Shown: in pieces, positions 6,536 to 15,017 of the stretch
Layout of the letters: the number at the start of each line of letters is the position of its first letter
Position numbering within the stretch: position 1 is the stretch's first letter
Assembly: GCA_030590585.1 (NCBI GenBank)
Contig: JAUUYD010000005.1
Coordinates: 1 to 21,884 of the forward strand
Reading direction: 5' to 3'
Source: Spirochaeta sp.
Lineage (GTDB): Bacteria > Spirochaetota > Spirochaetia > Spirochaetales_E > Spirochaetaceae_B
Length of the DNA stretch: 21,884 nt
The notes under the pieces: generated by a model
Databases searched by the model: none
What the model was told of the DNA's origin: nothing
The model's input: only the letters and a program-made list of their open reading frames with translations
Program-made: the position numbers and the translations under genes

Positions 6536-7804
6536 ATGAAGAAACAGAACCGTTTCAGAAATGCACTCACTCCGATCCTGATGGCAGCAGTGTTTTTTCT
6601 CATCATGAAATATCAGGATACCGAGCCCTTTCAGAACGTCATGCGCTTCTTTTTCAATCCTGATGCGAGTCTGGCCCTTCCGCAATTCTGGCAGAATTAC
6701 AGAACCATATTCTTCGGGGCTGCCGCCCTGATTTTAATCCTCTATTACAAGCCGGTCTGGCTGACTTACAGAAATCTGGTCCGAATTTACCGAAGCAGTC
6801 CCGGGGAACAGATCCTGCCGGAAATGCCGGTGCTTCAGGCCGGTTATATCTATCAGCAGAATCAGACAGCAACGCTGGTTACTTTCCTTGTTGACCTCTG
6901 CCGTCGGGGCGTTTCAACCCTGCATTACACTGGAGGAGATCAGCCCTGGTCGATTTCCAGAAACCCCGGGGATCAATCCGGAAAAACATCCCCTTCCGAT
7001 AAACAAATTCTCGATATCCTGTTCCAAAGCAGTGAAAAAATCTCACTGAAAGCCTCGTTTTCCGACCCGAATCCCGATGTAAAAGCAGCAGCTGAAAAGC
7101 TGTTCAAAGAACTGAAAGAAAAAAACCGTCAGCTTTATCATAAGAAGAAAAGCACACTGCCCGGGGTGATATTTCTAATTGTCGTTCTCGCTGAGATTCC
7201 GTTTTATATTGCCGCACAATCCTCTCAGATGCCGGCGGTTTTTGTGCTTTCCCTATTCTCCGCGGCCCTGGCAGCGGTTCCGGCTTACGTAATAAGCCGT
7301 TATTTTCCCTCTTATTTCAATGAACCGGAATTACCTGTTTTAATCAAAACCGTTTTTGCCTTCCTGCTTTTTCTCATCAGTCACCTGATCATGTTCTCCG
7401 GTCGATACAACCTGGTACCCTGGTGGTCCATTGCCCTTTTTCCGGACCTGGCGGCAATCATTATTACTGCCGTGTACAAAGTTCCGCTGCTGCCTGAAAA
7501 CCACATTCTTCTGCAGCAGATTATCGGCTATCGAAGATTCATCAACCGTCCGGATTACCTTCTCAGGGAAGAGGATCTTCCCTGGACCCTGGCCCTGGGA
7601 CTTTACACGGGATTTTTCAATAAAGCCTTCCGCTACGGCGAAAAGACATTACCCGAATGGATTCACTCTGAAGAAGAAAAAGACCTGCCGTCCCTGATAA
7701 AGCTGCTTCATCAGACACTTCCTGTACAGGTTGATCAGGCCGTCAACGGCATGATGAAATCAAGAAGTACCCTGGTAAACAGGGATATATCGAAGCGTTA
7801 TTGA
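6536..7804 (+). CDS. DUF2207-like integral membrane protein lacking the N-terminal extracytoplasmic domain
   Basis: A 422-residue membrane protein with an AGGAG site just before the ATG. Hydrophobic stretches are visible near residues 10-25, 58-72, 208-226, 232-256, 268-288 and 297-317. Two segments recall the C-terminal half of DUF2207 predicted membrane proteins. The first is PEMPVLQAGYIYQQNQTATL then VTFLVDLCRRGV, corresponding to the usual 'no-activity loop then LLDLAVRGYL' region. The second is IIGYRRFINRPDY, then LPWTLALGLYTGFFNKAF, corresponding to the 'GF..Yl...e.LPYAvALG....W...F' region. Full DUF2207 proteins carry an extra N-terminal beta-rich domain that is absent here. Function is unknown in the family. 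The gene stands alone, convergent with the toxin-antitoxin pair downstream. Confidence 0.6.
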   Translation: MKKQNRFRNALTPILMAAVFFLIMKYQDTEPFQNVMRFFFNPDASLALPQFWQNYRTIFFGAAALILILYYKPVWLTYRNLVRIYRSSPGEQILPEMPVLQAGYIYQQNQTATLVTFLVDLCRRGVSTLHYTGGDQPWSISRNPGDQSGKTSPSDKQILDILFQSSEKISLKASFSDPNPDVKAAAEKLFKELKEKNRQLYHKKKSTLPGVIFLIVVLAEIPFYIAAQSSQMPAVFVLSLFSAALAAVPAYVISRYFPSYFNEPELPVLIKTVFAFLLFLISHLIMFSGRYNLVPWWSIALFPDLAAIIITAVYKVPLLPENHILLQQIIGYRRFINRPDYLLREEDLPWTLALGLYTGFFNKAFRYGEKTLPEWIHSEEEKDLPSLIKLLHQTLPVQVDQAVNGMMKSRSTLVNRDISKRY

Positions 7805-7856
7805 GTACCCGGTAAGAGCACTCTGGCGAAAAGTCCGGGCTAAAGTCATATTGATA

Positions 7857-8291
7857 CTATTCAGGGAAGGGATTCACCATATTCAAATCAAGCGCAAGGT
7901 TTGATTCATTCCTGCTTAATAAGCAGCGGCAGGCCTTGGAATCAAAGGTGAGCCAGGAGGCTCCCAATTCTTCTGCCAGTGCAACATAACAGGCATCATA
8001 GCCGGTTAACCCCATTGTAATAAATCTATCGGCCCGGCCGAAAATGTGGTTCGTCATCGGGTAACGCAAGATTCCGGAATGTAACAGTTGATTGACATCT
8101 TTCTCGTAAATCATCGCCGCATCCGGATGTATTCTGTAGAGAACATTCAGCAGCTCATAGCTGAAGAGTTCCGGAATTGCAAACCGCTCAGGTTCGGCAA
8201 GAAATCTCTTCAGAACAGAGTCGGAATGCGGGTGAGAGAGGCTCCCGATGTACCAGCGTACAGCCGTTGATGCGTCAATTACAAACCTCAA
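7857..8291 (-). CDS. vapC: PIN-domain ribonuclease toxin (VapC-like)
   Basis: A 144-residue PIN domain of full length. The acidic metal-site residues are in place: Asp6 in FVIDASTAV, Glu46 in LFSYELLNVLYR, the Asp of GLTGYDACYVALAEELG, and the Asp of ASWLTFDSKACR. Such toxins cleave RNA, often initiator tRNA or rRNA, using magnesium. The start overlaps the antitoxin stop by 4 bases (8288-8291), the usual coupling for these pairs. Nothing indicates damage, so the toxin is expected to be active and held in check by the upstream antitoxin. Confidence 0.88.
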   Translation of the reverse strand: MRFVIDASTAVRWYIGSLSHPHSDSVLKRFLAEPERFAIPELFSYELLNVLYRIHPDAAMIYEKDVNQLLHSGILRYPMTNHIFGRADRFITMGLTGYDACYVALAEELGASWLTFDSKACRCLLSRNESNLALDLNMVNPFPE

Positions 8292-8560
8292 TCCTTATAC
8301 CCTCTGATCTGTCTCAGTACCGTCTCCGGATCTTTTTCGGTGAACCTGTGAGCACGATCTTTCACTATGCGCTGAAAGACCCTTTCTGCCTCCTCCTCAG
8401 CCAGCTTATCAACAAACCGGGTTTGAAAATCCTCAAGACTAATTAAAACAGCACGAATTTCACGCCCCTTACTCACCAGGATGGGTTCACCGGTATCTTC
8501 CAGATGATTAAGGACTTCACCGAGTTGATTCCGTATTCTCAGAGCATTCACAGTTAACAT
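8288..8560 (-). CDS. Phd/YefM-family antitoxin
   Basis: A 90-residue protein with the Phd/YefM fold signature: NALRIRNQLGEVLNHLEDTG, then EPILVSKGREIRAVLISLEDF, followed by a charged C-terminal tail that would wrap the toxin. It binds its own promoter through the N-terminal part and neutralises the PIN toxin. No Shine-Dalgarno is visible before the ATG (GAATA ATG). With a TTGACA at 8595-8590 on the minus strand, transcription may start very near the start codon, giving a leaderless or short-leader message. Palindromes upstream are listed separately. Confidence 0.87.
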   Translation of the reverse strand: MLTVNALRIRNQLGEVLNHLEDTGEPILVSKGREIRAVLISLEDFQTRFVDKLAEEEAERVFQRIVKDRAHRFTEKDPETVLRQIRGYKD

Positions 8561-8584
8561 TATTCAAATGTCGATCAGCAAACT

Positions 8585-8615
8585 CTACATGTCAAGTGTA
8601 GGGTTGTGTATACAC
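8585..8615. promoter_or_regulatory. Candidate promoter/operator of the Phd-PIN module
   Basis: Two inverted repeats lie just upstream of the antitoxin: CTACA (8585-8589) / TGTAG (8597-8601) around 7 nt, and a perfect 10-bp palindrome GTGTATACAC (8606-8615). A perfect minus-strand TTGACA (8595-8590) lies inside the first repeat; the matching -10 (GACATT at 8572-8567) is weak. The layout suits autorepression by the antitoxin-toxin complex. Confidence 0.45.
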
Positions 8616-8661
8616 GTAAATTCTGCGGCATTCTCCGTATCATGGGCCAACTGGTTTAATC

Positions 8662-9426
8662 TCAGTTCCCCAGTGCCGTTATCTGTGCTGCAACAATAAC
8701 GGCAATGCCCTCATCCGCCGCCGCCAGAAGCTCATCCAGCTGAGAACGGCTGAAGGTTCCCTTCTCTCCGGTTCCCTGAATCTCCACATAGTTGCCATCC
8801 AGGCATACCACATTCATATCCACCTCAGCATGACCGTCGGCCTGATAATCCAGATCGCAGACCACCTTGCCCTCCACAATACCGACACTCACCGCCGCCA
8901 CCTGACCGATAAGCCAGCCCGCCGGTAGAGCGCCTGAACCGGGGAGGCCGCCCGATTTGGAAGAGCTGCCGGTACCGTGAGAAGCGCCTTTCCCAGTGCC
9001 CCCGGCCAGCACACCCAACGCATCAACAAGCGCCACCCAACCGCCGCTGATAGCCGCGGTCCGGGTACCGCCATCGGCCTGGATAACGTCGCAATCCACC
9101 GTCAGGGTTACTTCCGGCAAGGCCTTTAAATCAACCGCCGCCCTTAAAGACCGTCCGATTAGACGCTGAATCTCAACCGAACGGCCGTCCCTTTTCACCC
9201 CGTCCCGTCTCTTACGGCCCACCGAAACACTCCCCGGAAGCATGGCGTACTCCGCGCTAAGCCAGGCGCCGGATTTAACAAAGGGAGGAGTACCCTCCTC
9301 AATGGTACAGGTACAGAGCACTTTGGTATTTCCGAAGGACGCCAGACAGGAACCGGCGGGGTTCATGATGTAATTCCGCTCGAACCGGATTTGCCGGGTT
9401 ACTGATATCACTGACTTATCTGCCAC
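8662..9426 (-). CDS. rph: Ribonuclease PH with Gly/Ser-rich insertion
   Basis: A 254-residue phosphorolytic 3'-5' exoribonuclease that trims tRNA 3' ends. Core motifs are clear: GNTKVLCTCTIEE, AEYAMLPGS, EIQRLIGRSLRAAVDL, DCDVIQADGGTRTAAISG, VAAVSVGIV, DLDYQAD, EVDMNVVCL, EIQGTGEKGTFSR. Two things are odd. The usual N-terminal (R.DGR..DELR) segment is missing, and the protein begins just before the first beta strand. Also, residues about 141-166 form a Gly/Ser-rich stretch (GGTGKGASHGTGSSSKSGG and on) where other RNase PH proteins have a short loop. The start is GTG and overlaps the ybjQ stop by one base (TAGTG), so translation is probably coupled. Confidence 0.93.
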   Translation of the reverse strand: MADKSVISVTRQIRFERNYIMNPAGSCLASFGNTKVLCTCTIEEGTPPFVKSGAWLSAEYAMLPGSVSVGRKRRDGVKRDGRSVEIQRLIGRSLRAAVDLKALPEVTLTVDCDVIQADGGTRTAAISGGWVALVDALGVLAGGTGKGASHGTGSSSKSGGLPGSGALPAGWLIGQVAAVSVGIVEGKVVCDLDYQADGHAEVDMNVVCLDGNYVEIQGTGEKGTFSRSQLDELLAAADEGIAVIVAAQITALGN

Positions 9427-9737
9427 TATTGAAACTTAACAGCCGTTCCATAGGCAATCACTTCCGCCGCACCCTGCATCACTGCACTGGATGCGTATCG
9501 GATGTTCACCACCCCATCGGCACCCAGCTCTTCAGCTTCGGCAACCATGCGTTTAGTGGCCAGTGCCCGGGCCGAATTGAGCATTTCCGCATAAGCTGTA
9601 ATCTCTCCGCCTACAAGGGTTTTCAAGCTGCTCATAAAATCTTTACCCACATGCCGGGACTGTACGGTACTGCCTTTTACAATACCCAGCATTTCCAGTT
9701 TCTTTCCGCTGATATTTTCAGTATTTACCAAGATCAT
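9426..9737 (-). CDS. ybjQ: YbjQ/UPF0145 family protein
   Basis: A 103-residue protein, the family's usual length. Family features are MILVNTENISGK at the N-terminus, GIVKGSTVQSRHVGKD, MLNSARALATKRMVAEAEELG, ADGVVNIRYASSAVM and the C-terminal AEVIAYGTAVKF. The family is small, pentamer-forming and of unknown function; a metal-binding role is sometimes suggested. GGGAG precedes the ATG. Its stop is overlapped by the GTG of rph, so the two form an operon. The region around its start (9706-9748) is duplicated at 21134-21176. Confidence 0.9.
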   Translation of the reverse strand: MILVNTENISGKKLEMLGIVKGSTVQSRHVGKDFMSSLKTLVGGEITAYAEMLNSARALATKRMVAEAEELGADGVVNIRYASSAVMQGAAEVIAYGTAVKFQ

Positions 9738-9748
9738 CTTATTCTCCC
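9706..9748. repeat. 43-bp dispersed repeat, copy A (ybjQ start region)
   Basis: Positions 9706-9748 match 21134-21176 in the same orientation with one mismatch (9741 A versus 21169 C). The first 35 bp are identical. The segment covers the ribosome site and first 11 codons of ybjQ. Confidence 0.9.
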
Positions 9749-9843
9749 ACTGAGCACGATGCTCGATTGTATCAATAGTATCGTGTTAACAGCTCGGTCG
9801 AAAGGGCAACAAGATTATCATTGAACCAATGACGAAAATCTTA

Positions 9844-11646
9844 CTATCGCAGGGTTAGGAGTTTGTCGATGGGATTCAACGGAATCGAAAGAATGACATC
9901 AAGCCCTTCATGGCTCTGGGAACGGAATTGGATTCCAGCTTCATTGCCAAAGAGAATCTTCAAGCGGTCGTTGATATTTTTCAGACCGATACTGCCCAGG
10001 GAATGAATCTGTTCCTCACCCTCGAGAATTTCCTGAAGAAACATGGGCTCCGCACCCTTTCCATTGTCAGAAATCGTAATTTCCAGTCGATCGAGTATGT
10101 TTTCTGAAACGATCCTGATTTCTCCCCCGTCGTCCCAATCCTCGATGCCATGGTAAAGAACGTTTTCGATTAGGGGCTGAAGGATAAGTCGGGGTACTTT
10201 GATGTTCCTGCATTCTTCCGGGAGTTCCATATGGTAATCAAGCTGATCCCTATAGCGGATTTTTTGAATGATGCAATACTGCTTTGCATGCTCGTATTCT
10301 TCCTCGAGAGTCACGAGGCTTTCACCTGTAGCCAGGCTTCGGCGCATTAATTTAGAAAGTGACGATACCATCGCAATGACATCTTCGGTGTTACCCTTAG
10401 CCGACATCCAGATGACTGAATCAAGAGTATTGTAGAGAAAGTGGGGGTTTATCTGGCTCTGGAGTGCCCTGAAATCGCTAATTCTGAGTTTGCGCTGCTC
10501 CTCTTCGTTCATTTCGATTAATTCACTGATTTTTCTGATCATGATATTGAAATCCCTGGCAAGGGCGCCCACTTCGTCGTAATCCGACACCCTCACGGAG
10601 ATGTCGAACCGTCCCTCTTCCACTTTTTTCATGGATAAACGCAATAGGTTAATCGGGTTCAATACCCGAAGTGCAATCAACCGGCTGATGAGGAGGAGGA
10701 ACAACAGACTCAGACCTACCCAGATCAGCAAGAAGGTAACAGAAGGATTAAACGGAGCGTACAGTTGCTTCACATTGGTGACACCGACGATTTTCCACCC
10801 GCTCGGGGATTGCGTCCTTATGGTATAGATCCGATCGAATCCATTTTCCTTGATCCGGAATGTGCCGTTTTTCCCGTTCAGGACATCTGCGATTGGCTCC
10901 TCGAATAGCCCGCTGTAGATCAGCTGCTCCTGTGGATGAAAAACGATATCACCGATTTCATCAATGAGGTAATAATAGTGGGTTTTCGTGCTGTTCTTTA
11001 TGCAGATATCCTTGATAATGTCGATGTTGATTTCGATGAGCAGGACACCGATGACTATGTCGTTGGTGAGGTCTTTAACCTGTCGGCTGAAAGACACTAC
11101 CCAGATGTAATTACGCTTGATAAAATTCTGCAGATGGGGCGGGGTTATCACCACCTCTCCGCTGTTATCCCTGGCCCTGACATACCACTCCTGTTTCTCG
11201 ATAGGATTATCGTCATTCAAGTCGAATTGCCCCCGATTGGAAAGAATCCTCATTTCTCCCTTCTCATCCTCTCGGTGTTCGAAGGCAAACATGGATATGA
11301 CTTCATCATATATGATTACGAGCTCACGGAACCGGTTAGTCAGGAATATCTCCAGATCTGCTTCATTTACTTGAGGGTCTTCAGCGGCGGATAGAAAGAC
11401 CCTGAGCCGTTCATTAACGATGAGCTGGTCCGATAGACTGTAAATCCGGTCTATTCTGAGATTCAGTGTCTGCTCCAGGTGATCCAGAACGATGTTTGTC
11501 TGTTCCTGGGACAGCGTGTTCACCTGTTTTCTAATCAAGTTGACCATGGGAAATCCGATGAAGGCTATTGTCACCAAAATTAGAAGGAGGAGGCTGATAT
11601 ATAGTATGCTCTGGAGCGATTTGATTTTACTGATGAAGACGTTCAA
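9844..11646 (-). CDS. LytS/YesM-type sensor histidine kinase
   Basis: A 600-residue membrane kinase. A first membrane helix (about 13-37) and a second (about 302-324) enclose an extracytoplasmic Cache-like sensor domain. They are followed by a HAMP linker (VLNPINLLRLSMKKVEEGRF), then a His_kinase domain with the phospho-acceptor His402 in QSQINPHFLYNTLDS. The HATPase domain follows with its N box (PLIENVLYHGIED, Asn495) and G1 box (ISDNGKG). The start is TTG, overlapping the response regulator's TGA (TTGA), with AAAGGT 8 nt upstream. It is the last gene of the long polyol locus and should phosphorylate the AraC-type regulator encoded just before it, in response to an extracellular cue, plausibly the polyol itself. 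Confidence 0.92.
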   Translation of the reverse strand: MNVFISKIKSLQSILYISLLLLILVTIAFIGFPMVNLIRKQVNTLSQEQTNIVLDHLEQTLNLRIDRIYSLSDQLIVNERLRVFLSAAEDPQVNEADLEIFLTNRFRELVIIYDEVISMFAFEHREDEKGEMRILSNRGQFDLNDDNPIEKQEWYVRARDNSGEVVITPPHLQNFIKRNYIWVVSFSRQVKDLTNDIVIGVLLIEINIDIIKDICIKNSTKTHYYYLIDEIGDIVFHPQEQLIYSGLFEEPIADVLNGKNGTFRIKENGFDRIYTIRTQSPSGWKIVGVTNVKQLYAPFNPSVTFLLIWVGLSLLFLLLISRLIALRVLNPINLLRLSMKKVEEGRFDISVRVSDYDEVGALARDFNIMIRKISELIEMNEEEQRKLRISDFRALQSQINPHFLYNTLDSVIWMSAKGNTEDVIAMVSSLSKLMRRSLATGESLVTLEEEYEHAKQYCIIQKIRYRDQLDYHMELPEECRNIKVPRLILQPLIENVLYHGIEDWDDGGEIRIVSENILDRLEITISDNGKGAEPMFLQEILEGEEQIHSLGSIGLKNINDRLKILFGNEAGIQFRSQSHEGLDVILSIPLNPIDKLLTLR

Positions 11647-13262
11647 TTAATGGCACCTTTCAGGTCGGTAGCACGAATCTCCAGGTTCTTCCGGAAGGCT
11701 GATGGCGAGTACCCTACGAATTTGGTAAAAACGTGACTGAAATAGTGTGGGCTGCTGAATCCTATCTGAAACGCGATTTCCTTGTTTCTGAGATCGGTTC
11801 GGCAAATCAGTTTCTTTGCATTCCGAATCCGGACTTCCGTAAGATAAGTTGAGAAAGTGGTGTCCAGGTAGGTTTTAAACACACGGGAAAAGGTGCTGGC
11901 ACTTACACCGAGGTAAGAGCAGACGTCCTCCAGGGCTAAAGATGATTTCATATAATTCTCTTCGATATACAGCCGTGCGTTCTCGGCAACAATGAAAGAA
12001 GAATCATGCCTCTTTTCCGATAACTCGTCGGTAATTTCCTTGATGAGGGCACTTAGCCACAGGTAAAGACTGTCAATTGTCTTGTAGGATCGTGCCTTCT
12101 TAATGACCGATGAGTCTTTCACATCTCCAAGGTCATAAGGGATGTTGTGCCTTCTTTGTGCATTCATCATTGCCGATATCGACAGAGTCATGAGTTCCAG
12201 GCTGTGCTCTTCCGAAGAATCGGCTTCCTTAAGTTCCGCTATAATGTCCGACAGTCGACTTTCCCACTCATCGTAGGATCCGGTTTCCACGGACTTGAGG
12301 AAGCGCAAAATGGGCTCGGTACCGGCTTTCGGAACAGCTTGCGGAGGATCGTGTGTAATGTCGTAATCGTCACTGCCGCCCCGGACGTATCTCCTGGACA
12401 AGCTGTTTATCGCGGATTCGTAGGATTTCCTGATATCCTCGAAAGCCGATACCGGTGAACCCGATCCTGTTGAGATGGATGCAGCGGTCTCCCGGGAGAT
12501 CCAGTCCCTCTTGGCACGGATCGAATCCGCCGGTATCGTGTCAACTTCAGCCGAAAAGCCCGAAAAGGCTATTTCGATCAATTTACCGGAGTGGTCCGGT
12601 ATCAGTTCACTCATCACGCCGCTATGATTCATCTCCCTGAAAGCGGCTCTGAAACCATCGGGGCTGATTGAACGGTCTGATGCGTCATAATCATAAAGAA
12701 TCGCCTGAAACCAAGCCGAACCCCGGATTTCCGGATCCGCAACCAGGTAGGCATTGATTGCTCCGGGATCTTTTATGCCGGAAATGAGCTTAAGCATCAC
12801 CATTCGGCGGAAAAGGCCTCTGGAATCCATATTTCCAGGCAAGAGGCCGGTCGTGGAATCCTTATATGCCGATAATTTATCAAGTTCTTTTTTGACATTC
12901 CTGAGCAACTCGATAAGCTCATTCGGGGCCACCGGCTTGAGCAGGTAATCCCTTACATTAGCCTGAAGCGCCTTACGGACGTATCCAAAATCATCGAATC
13001 CGGTGAGTATTATAATTTTTGTTTCTTCCGTACGTTCACGGATTGATGAAATCAACGACAAACCATCCATTTTCGGCATGCGGAGGTCGGTAATAACCAG
13101 GTCCGGTGCCAGGCTATCGAATAATTCCAGTGCCTCAACTCCGTTTTTCGCCTCAGCGGCGAAGCGGTATCCGAGGCTTGCCCAGGGTATGATATCCCTG
13201 ATACCTTCCCGGATCGATATTTCATCTTCAACGAGAAGTACGTTGTATACGGATTCGGCCAT
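11643..13262 (-). CDS. YesN-type response regulator with AraC DNA-binding domain
   Basis: The receiver domain is at the N-terminus: LLVEDE with acidic pocket, phospho-acceptor Asp59 in ITDLRMPKMDG, and Lys in DYLLKP. A long middle region of about 300 residues follows. It includes segments of the kind seen in YesN-like proteins. Two AraC-type helix-turn-helix motifs end the protein (SSLALEDVCSYLGVSASTFS and NKEIAFQIGFSSPHYFSHVF, then GYSPSAFRK). The open frame extends to a TTG at 13280, but GAGGG lies 6 nt before the ATG at 13262, which begins MAESVYNVLLVEDE, so I start there (539 residues). It probably activates the transporter/dehydrogenase operon upstream. An 108-nt gap separates it from the last SDR gene. 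Confidence 0.92.
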   Translation of the reverse strand: MAESVYNVLLVEDEISIREGIRDIIPWASLGYRFAAEAKNGVEALELFDSLAPDLVITDLRMPKMDGLSLISSIRERTEETKIIILTGFDDFGYVRKALQANVRDYLLKPVAPNELIELLRNVKKELDKLSAYKDSTTGLLPGNMDSRGLFRRMVMLKLISGIKDPGAINAYLVADPEIRGSAWFQAILYDYDASDRSISPDGFRAAFREMNHSGVMSELIPDHSGKLIEIAFSGFSAEVDTIPADSIRAKRDWISRETAASISTGSGSPVSAFEDIRKSYESAINSLSRRYVRGGSDDYDITHDPPQAVPKAGTEPILRFLKSVETGSYDEWESRLSDIIAELKEADSSEEHSLELMTLSISAMMNAQRRHNIPYDLGDVKDSSVIKKARSYKTIDSLYLWLSALIKEITDELSEKRHDSSFIVAENARLYIEENYMKSSLALEDVCSYLGVSASTFSRVFKTYLDTTFSTYLTEVRIRNAKKLICRTDLRNKEIAFQIGFSSPHYFSHVFTKFVGYSPSAFRKNLEIRATDLKGAIN

Positions 13263-13370
13263 GATAGCCCTCAATTCCAATTGTTAGCGATGGATCATCA
13301 CCCAGTGGACATTCTTACACCGAAAACAGTGCAGATCAAGGAAGAACGGCGAGATTCGGAAGTCCTGCGT

Positions 13371-14171
13371 CTACCATGCGCAGTATCCCCCGTCGATAAG
13401 AATATCACTTCCGGTCATGTAATCTGAGGCCGGAGAAGCAAGGTAGCAAACGGCGCCTTGGAGGTCTTCCGGCGTCGCCATTCTGCCTAAGGGGATTTTC
13501 TCGAGCCATATTGGAAGCATAGTCTGGCCCTCAGGGGTCTCCAGGAGCTTCTCCACGAGCATGGTTTTGGTATATCCGGGACTAATGCTGTTCACCCGGA
13601 TTCCGAAAGGAGCCCATTCGGCCGCAAGAGACTTTGTCAGGTGCAATACACCGGCTTTTGAGGCATTATAGGCCACCTGGTTTTGCGGGGTGTTGATGAT
13701 GTGGCCTGACATGGACGCAGTATTCACGATCTTCCCGTAACCGTTCTTCTTCATCACTTTGACTTCTTCTCTGGCACAGAGGTAGACGGCGCTCAGGTTG
13801 AGGTCAATAATGCGTCTCCACTCGGACATCTTCATATCCACGGCTTCTTTCCACATGCCGATGCCGGCATTGTTCACGGCGATGGCGAGGGTGCCCCATT
13901 CCTCGACAACACGATCGACCATGGCTTTTACTTCAGATTCTGCGGTGACATCGGCGGCGATGGCAATAGCCTCTATCCCCTTGCCCTTTAATTCTGCGAC
14001 GACATTATCGGCTGCCCCGACGTCGATGTCTACAACGGCGATTTTCGCACCAGCTTCACCGAGAGCGTGGCAGAAGCTGCGCCCGATTCCTGATGCGCCG
14101 CCGGTGACCAGTGCCGCCTTGCCCTCCAGTTCGAACTGTTCGAGGATTCCTTTGTACTTTTTCATGCTCAC
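13371..14171 (-). CDS. Short-chain dehydrogenase/reductase (classical SDR), second of a tandem pair
   Basis: A 266-residue classical SDR. The Rossmann motif is TGGASGIG (23-30), with Asp48 at the end of beta-2 indicating NAD(H). NNAGIG lies at 100-105, and the catalytic residues are Ser153, Tyr168 and Lys172 in YNASK. The GTG start overlaps the preceding SDR's stop (GTGA) with AGGAGG 6 nt upstream; an ATG at 14165 is a possible alternative. In a polyol transport locus, the likely role is oxidation of a sugar alcohol to a ketose, or a gluconate-5-dehydrogenase-type step. The substrate is not readable from the sequence. It differs clearly from the adjacent SDR, so the pair may handle successive steps or different stereocentres. 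Confidence 0.9.
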   Translation of the reverse strand: MSMKKYKGILEQFELEGKAALVTGGASGIGRSFCHALGEAGAKIAVVDIDVGAADNVVAELKGKGIEAIAIAADVTAESEVKAMVDRVVEEWGTLAIAVNNAGIGMWKEAVDMKMSEWRRIIDLNLSAVYLCAREEVKVMKKNGYGKIVNTASMSGHIINTPQNQVAYNASKAGVLHLTKSLAAEWAPFGIRVNSISPGYTKTMLVEKLLETPEGQTMLPIWLEKIPLGRMATPEDLQGAVCYLASPASDYMTGSDILIDGGYCAW

Positions 14172-14968
14172 CTGATGCCTCCTGAAATGGGAATATTCAC
14201 GCCCGTGATGTAGCTGGCATCGTCGCTCATCAGGAACGCCACCGCACCCGGAATTTCCGAAATATCACCATAACGCCTCATGGGGACGCTCCATACCATC
14301 TGTTCGGCGACGACTTTCGGATCCTGTGAAAAGTACTGGGAACCGGCCTTGGCCTGAAGCTGCACCTGACGGTCCCACATAAAACCCGGACCCATGAAAG
14401 CCGGGCTGATGGCGTTTACCCGAATCCCGTAGGGTGCCAGGTCTTTTGCTGCAGTCTGAGTGAGGCTTATCATGGCGAATTTTGACGCACCGTACGCAGC
14501 CATATTCGGCGGGCCGTCGACACCGGCCATGCTGGCAGTGTTGACGATGCAACCGGATCTCCGGACCACCATGAGAGCAGAGACTGTTCGGAGGACGTTG
14601 AATGCACCGAAAAGATTCACCTGAAGTACCGCTTCGAAATCTTCGACGGGATATTCATGGATCGGCTTGAACAGGCCCTGATAACCGGCATTGTTGAACA
14701 GGTAGTCAAGAATTCCGAAATCGGAGATGACGGCGTCCGTCATGCCTTGAACAGCGGTGAAATTTCCGACATCACAGGCATAAGTTTCAACTTTACCACC
14801 GAAGATCCGCAATTGATCGGCGGACTGTGCCAGTTTTTCTTCGTTAATATCAGTCAGGGCGACCGAGGCCCCTTCCTCGGCGAACCGTTTCGCCGTTGCC
14901 AACCCGATCTCACCGGCACCGCCGGTGACGAGTAGAACTTTACCTTCGAATCTTGCTTTATTGCTCAT
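14168..14968 (-). CDS. Short-chain dehydrogenase/reductase (classical SDR), first of a tandem pair
   Basis: A 266-residue SDR with TGGAGEIG (15-22), Asp40 for NAD(H), FNNAGYQG (91-98), and catalytic Ser146, Tyr159 and Lys163 in YGASK. The C-terminal [13 protein letters not shown] is the usual SDR end. A GGGAGG site lies 8 nt before the ATG. It lies 49 nt downstream of the zinc dehydrogenase gene and overlaps the next SDR by 4 bases. Insertions in the substrate region ([20 protein letters not shown]) set it apart from its neighbour. The role is inferred to be NAD-linked oxidation of a polyol or its product. Confidence 0.9.
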   Translation of the reverse strand: MSNKARFEGKVLLVTGGAGEIGLATAKRFAEEGASVALTDINEEKLAQSADQLRIFGGKVETYACDVGNFTAVQGMTDAVISDFGILDYLFNNAGYQGLFKPIHEYPVEDFEAVLQVNLFGAFNVLRTVSALMVVRRSGCIVNTASMAGVDGPPNMAAYGASKFAMISLTQTAAKDLAPYGIRVNAISPAFMGPGFMWDRQVQLQAKAGSQYFSQDPKVVAEQMVWSVPMRRYGDISEIPGAVAFLMSDDASYITGVNIPISGGIR

Positions 14969-15017
14969 CGATGATACCTCCCGAATGAATAATATTGAAT
15001 GTGTTATTAGCTTTGTG

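Noticed and set aside
7805..7856. CCCGG/CCGGG inverted repeat between the DUF2207-like gene and the PIN toxin as a terminator
   Set aside because: The stem is short, the loop long, and no T-tract follows on either strand.
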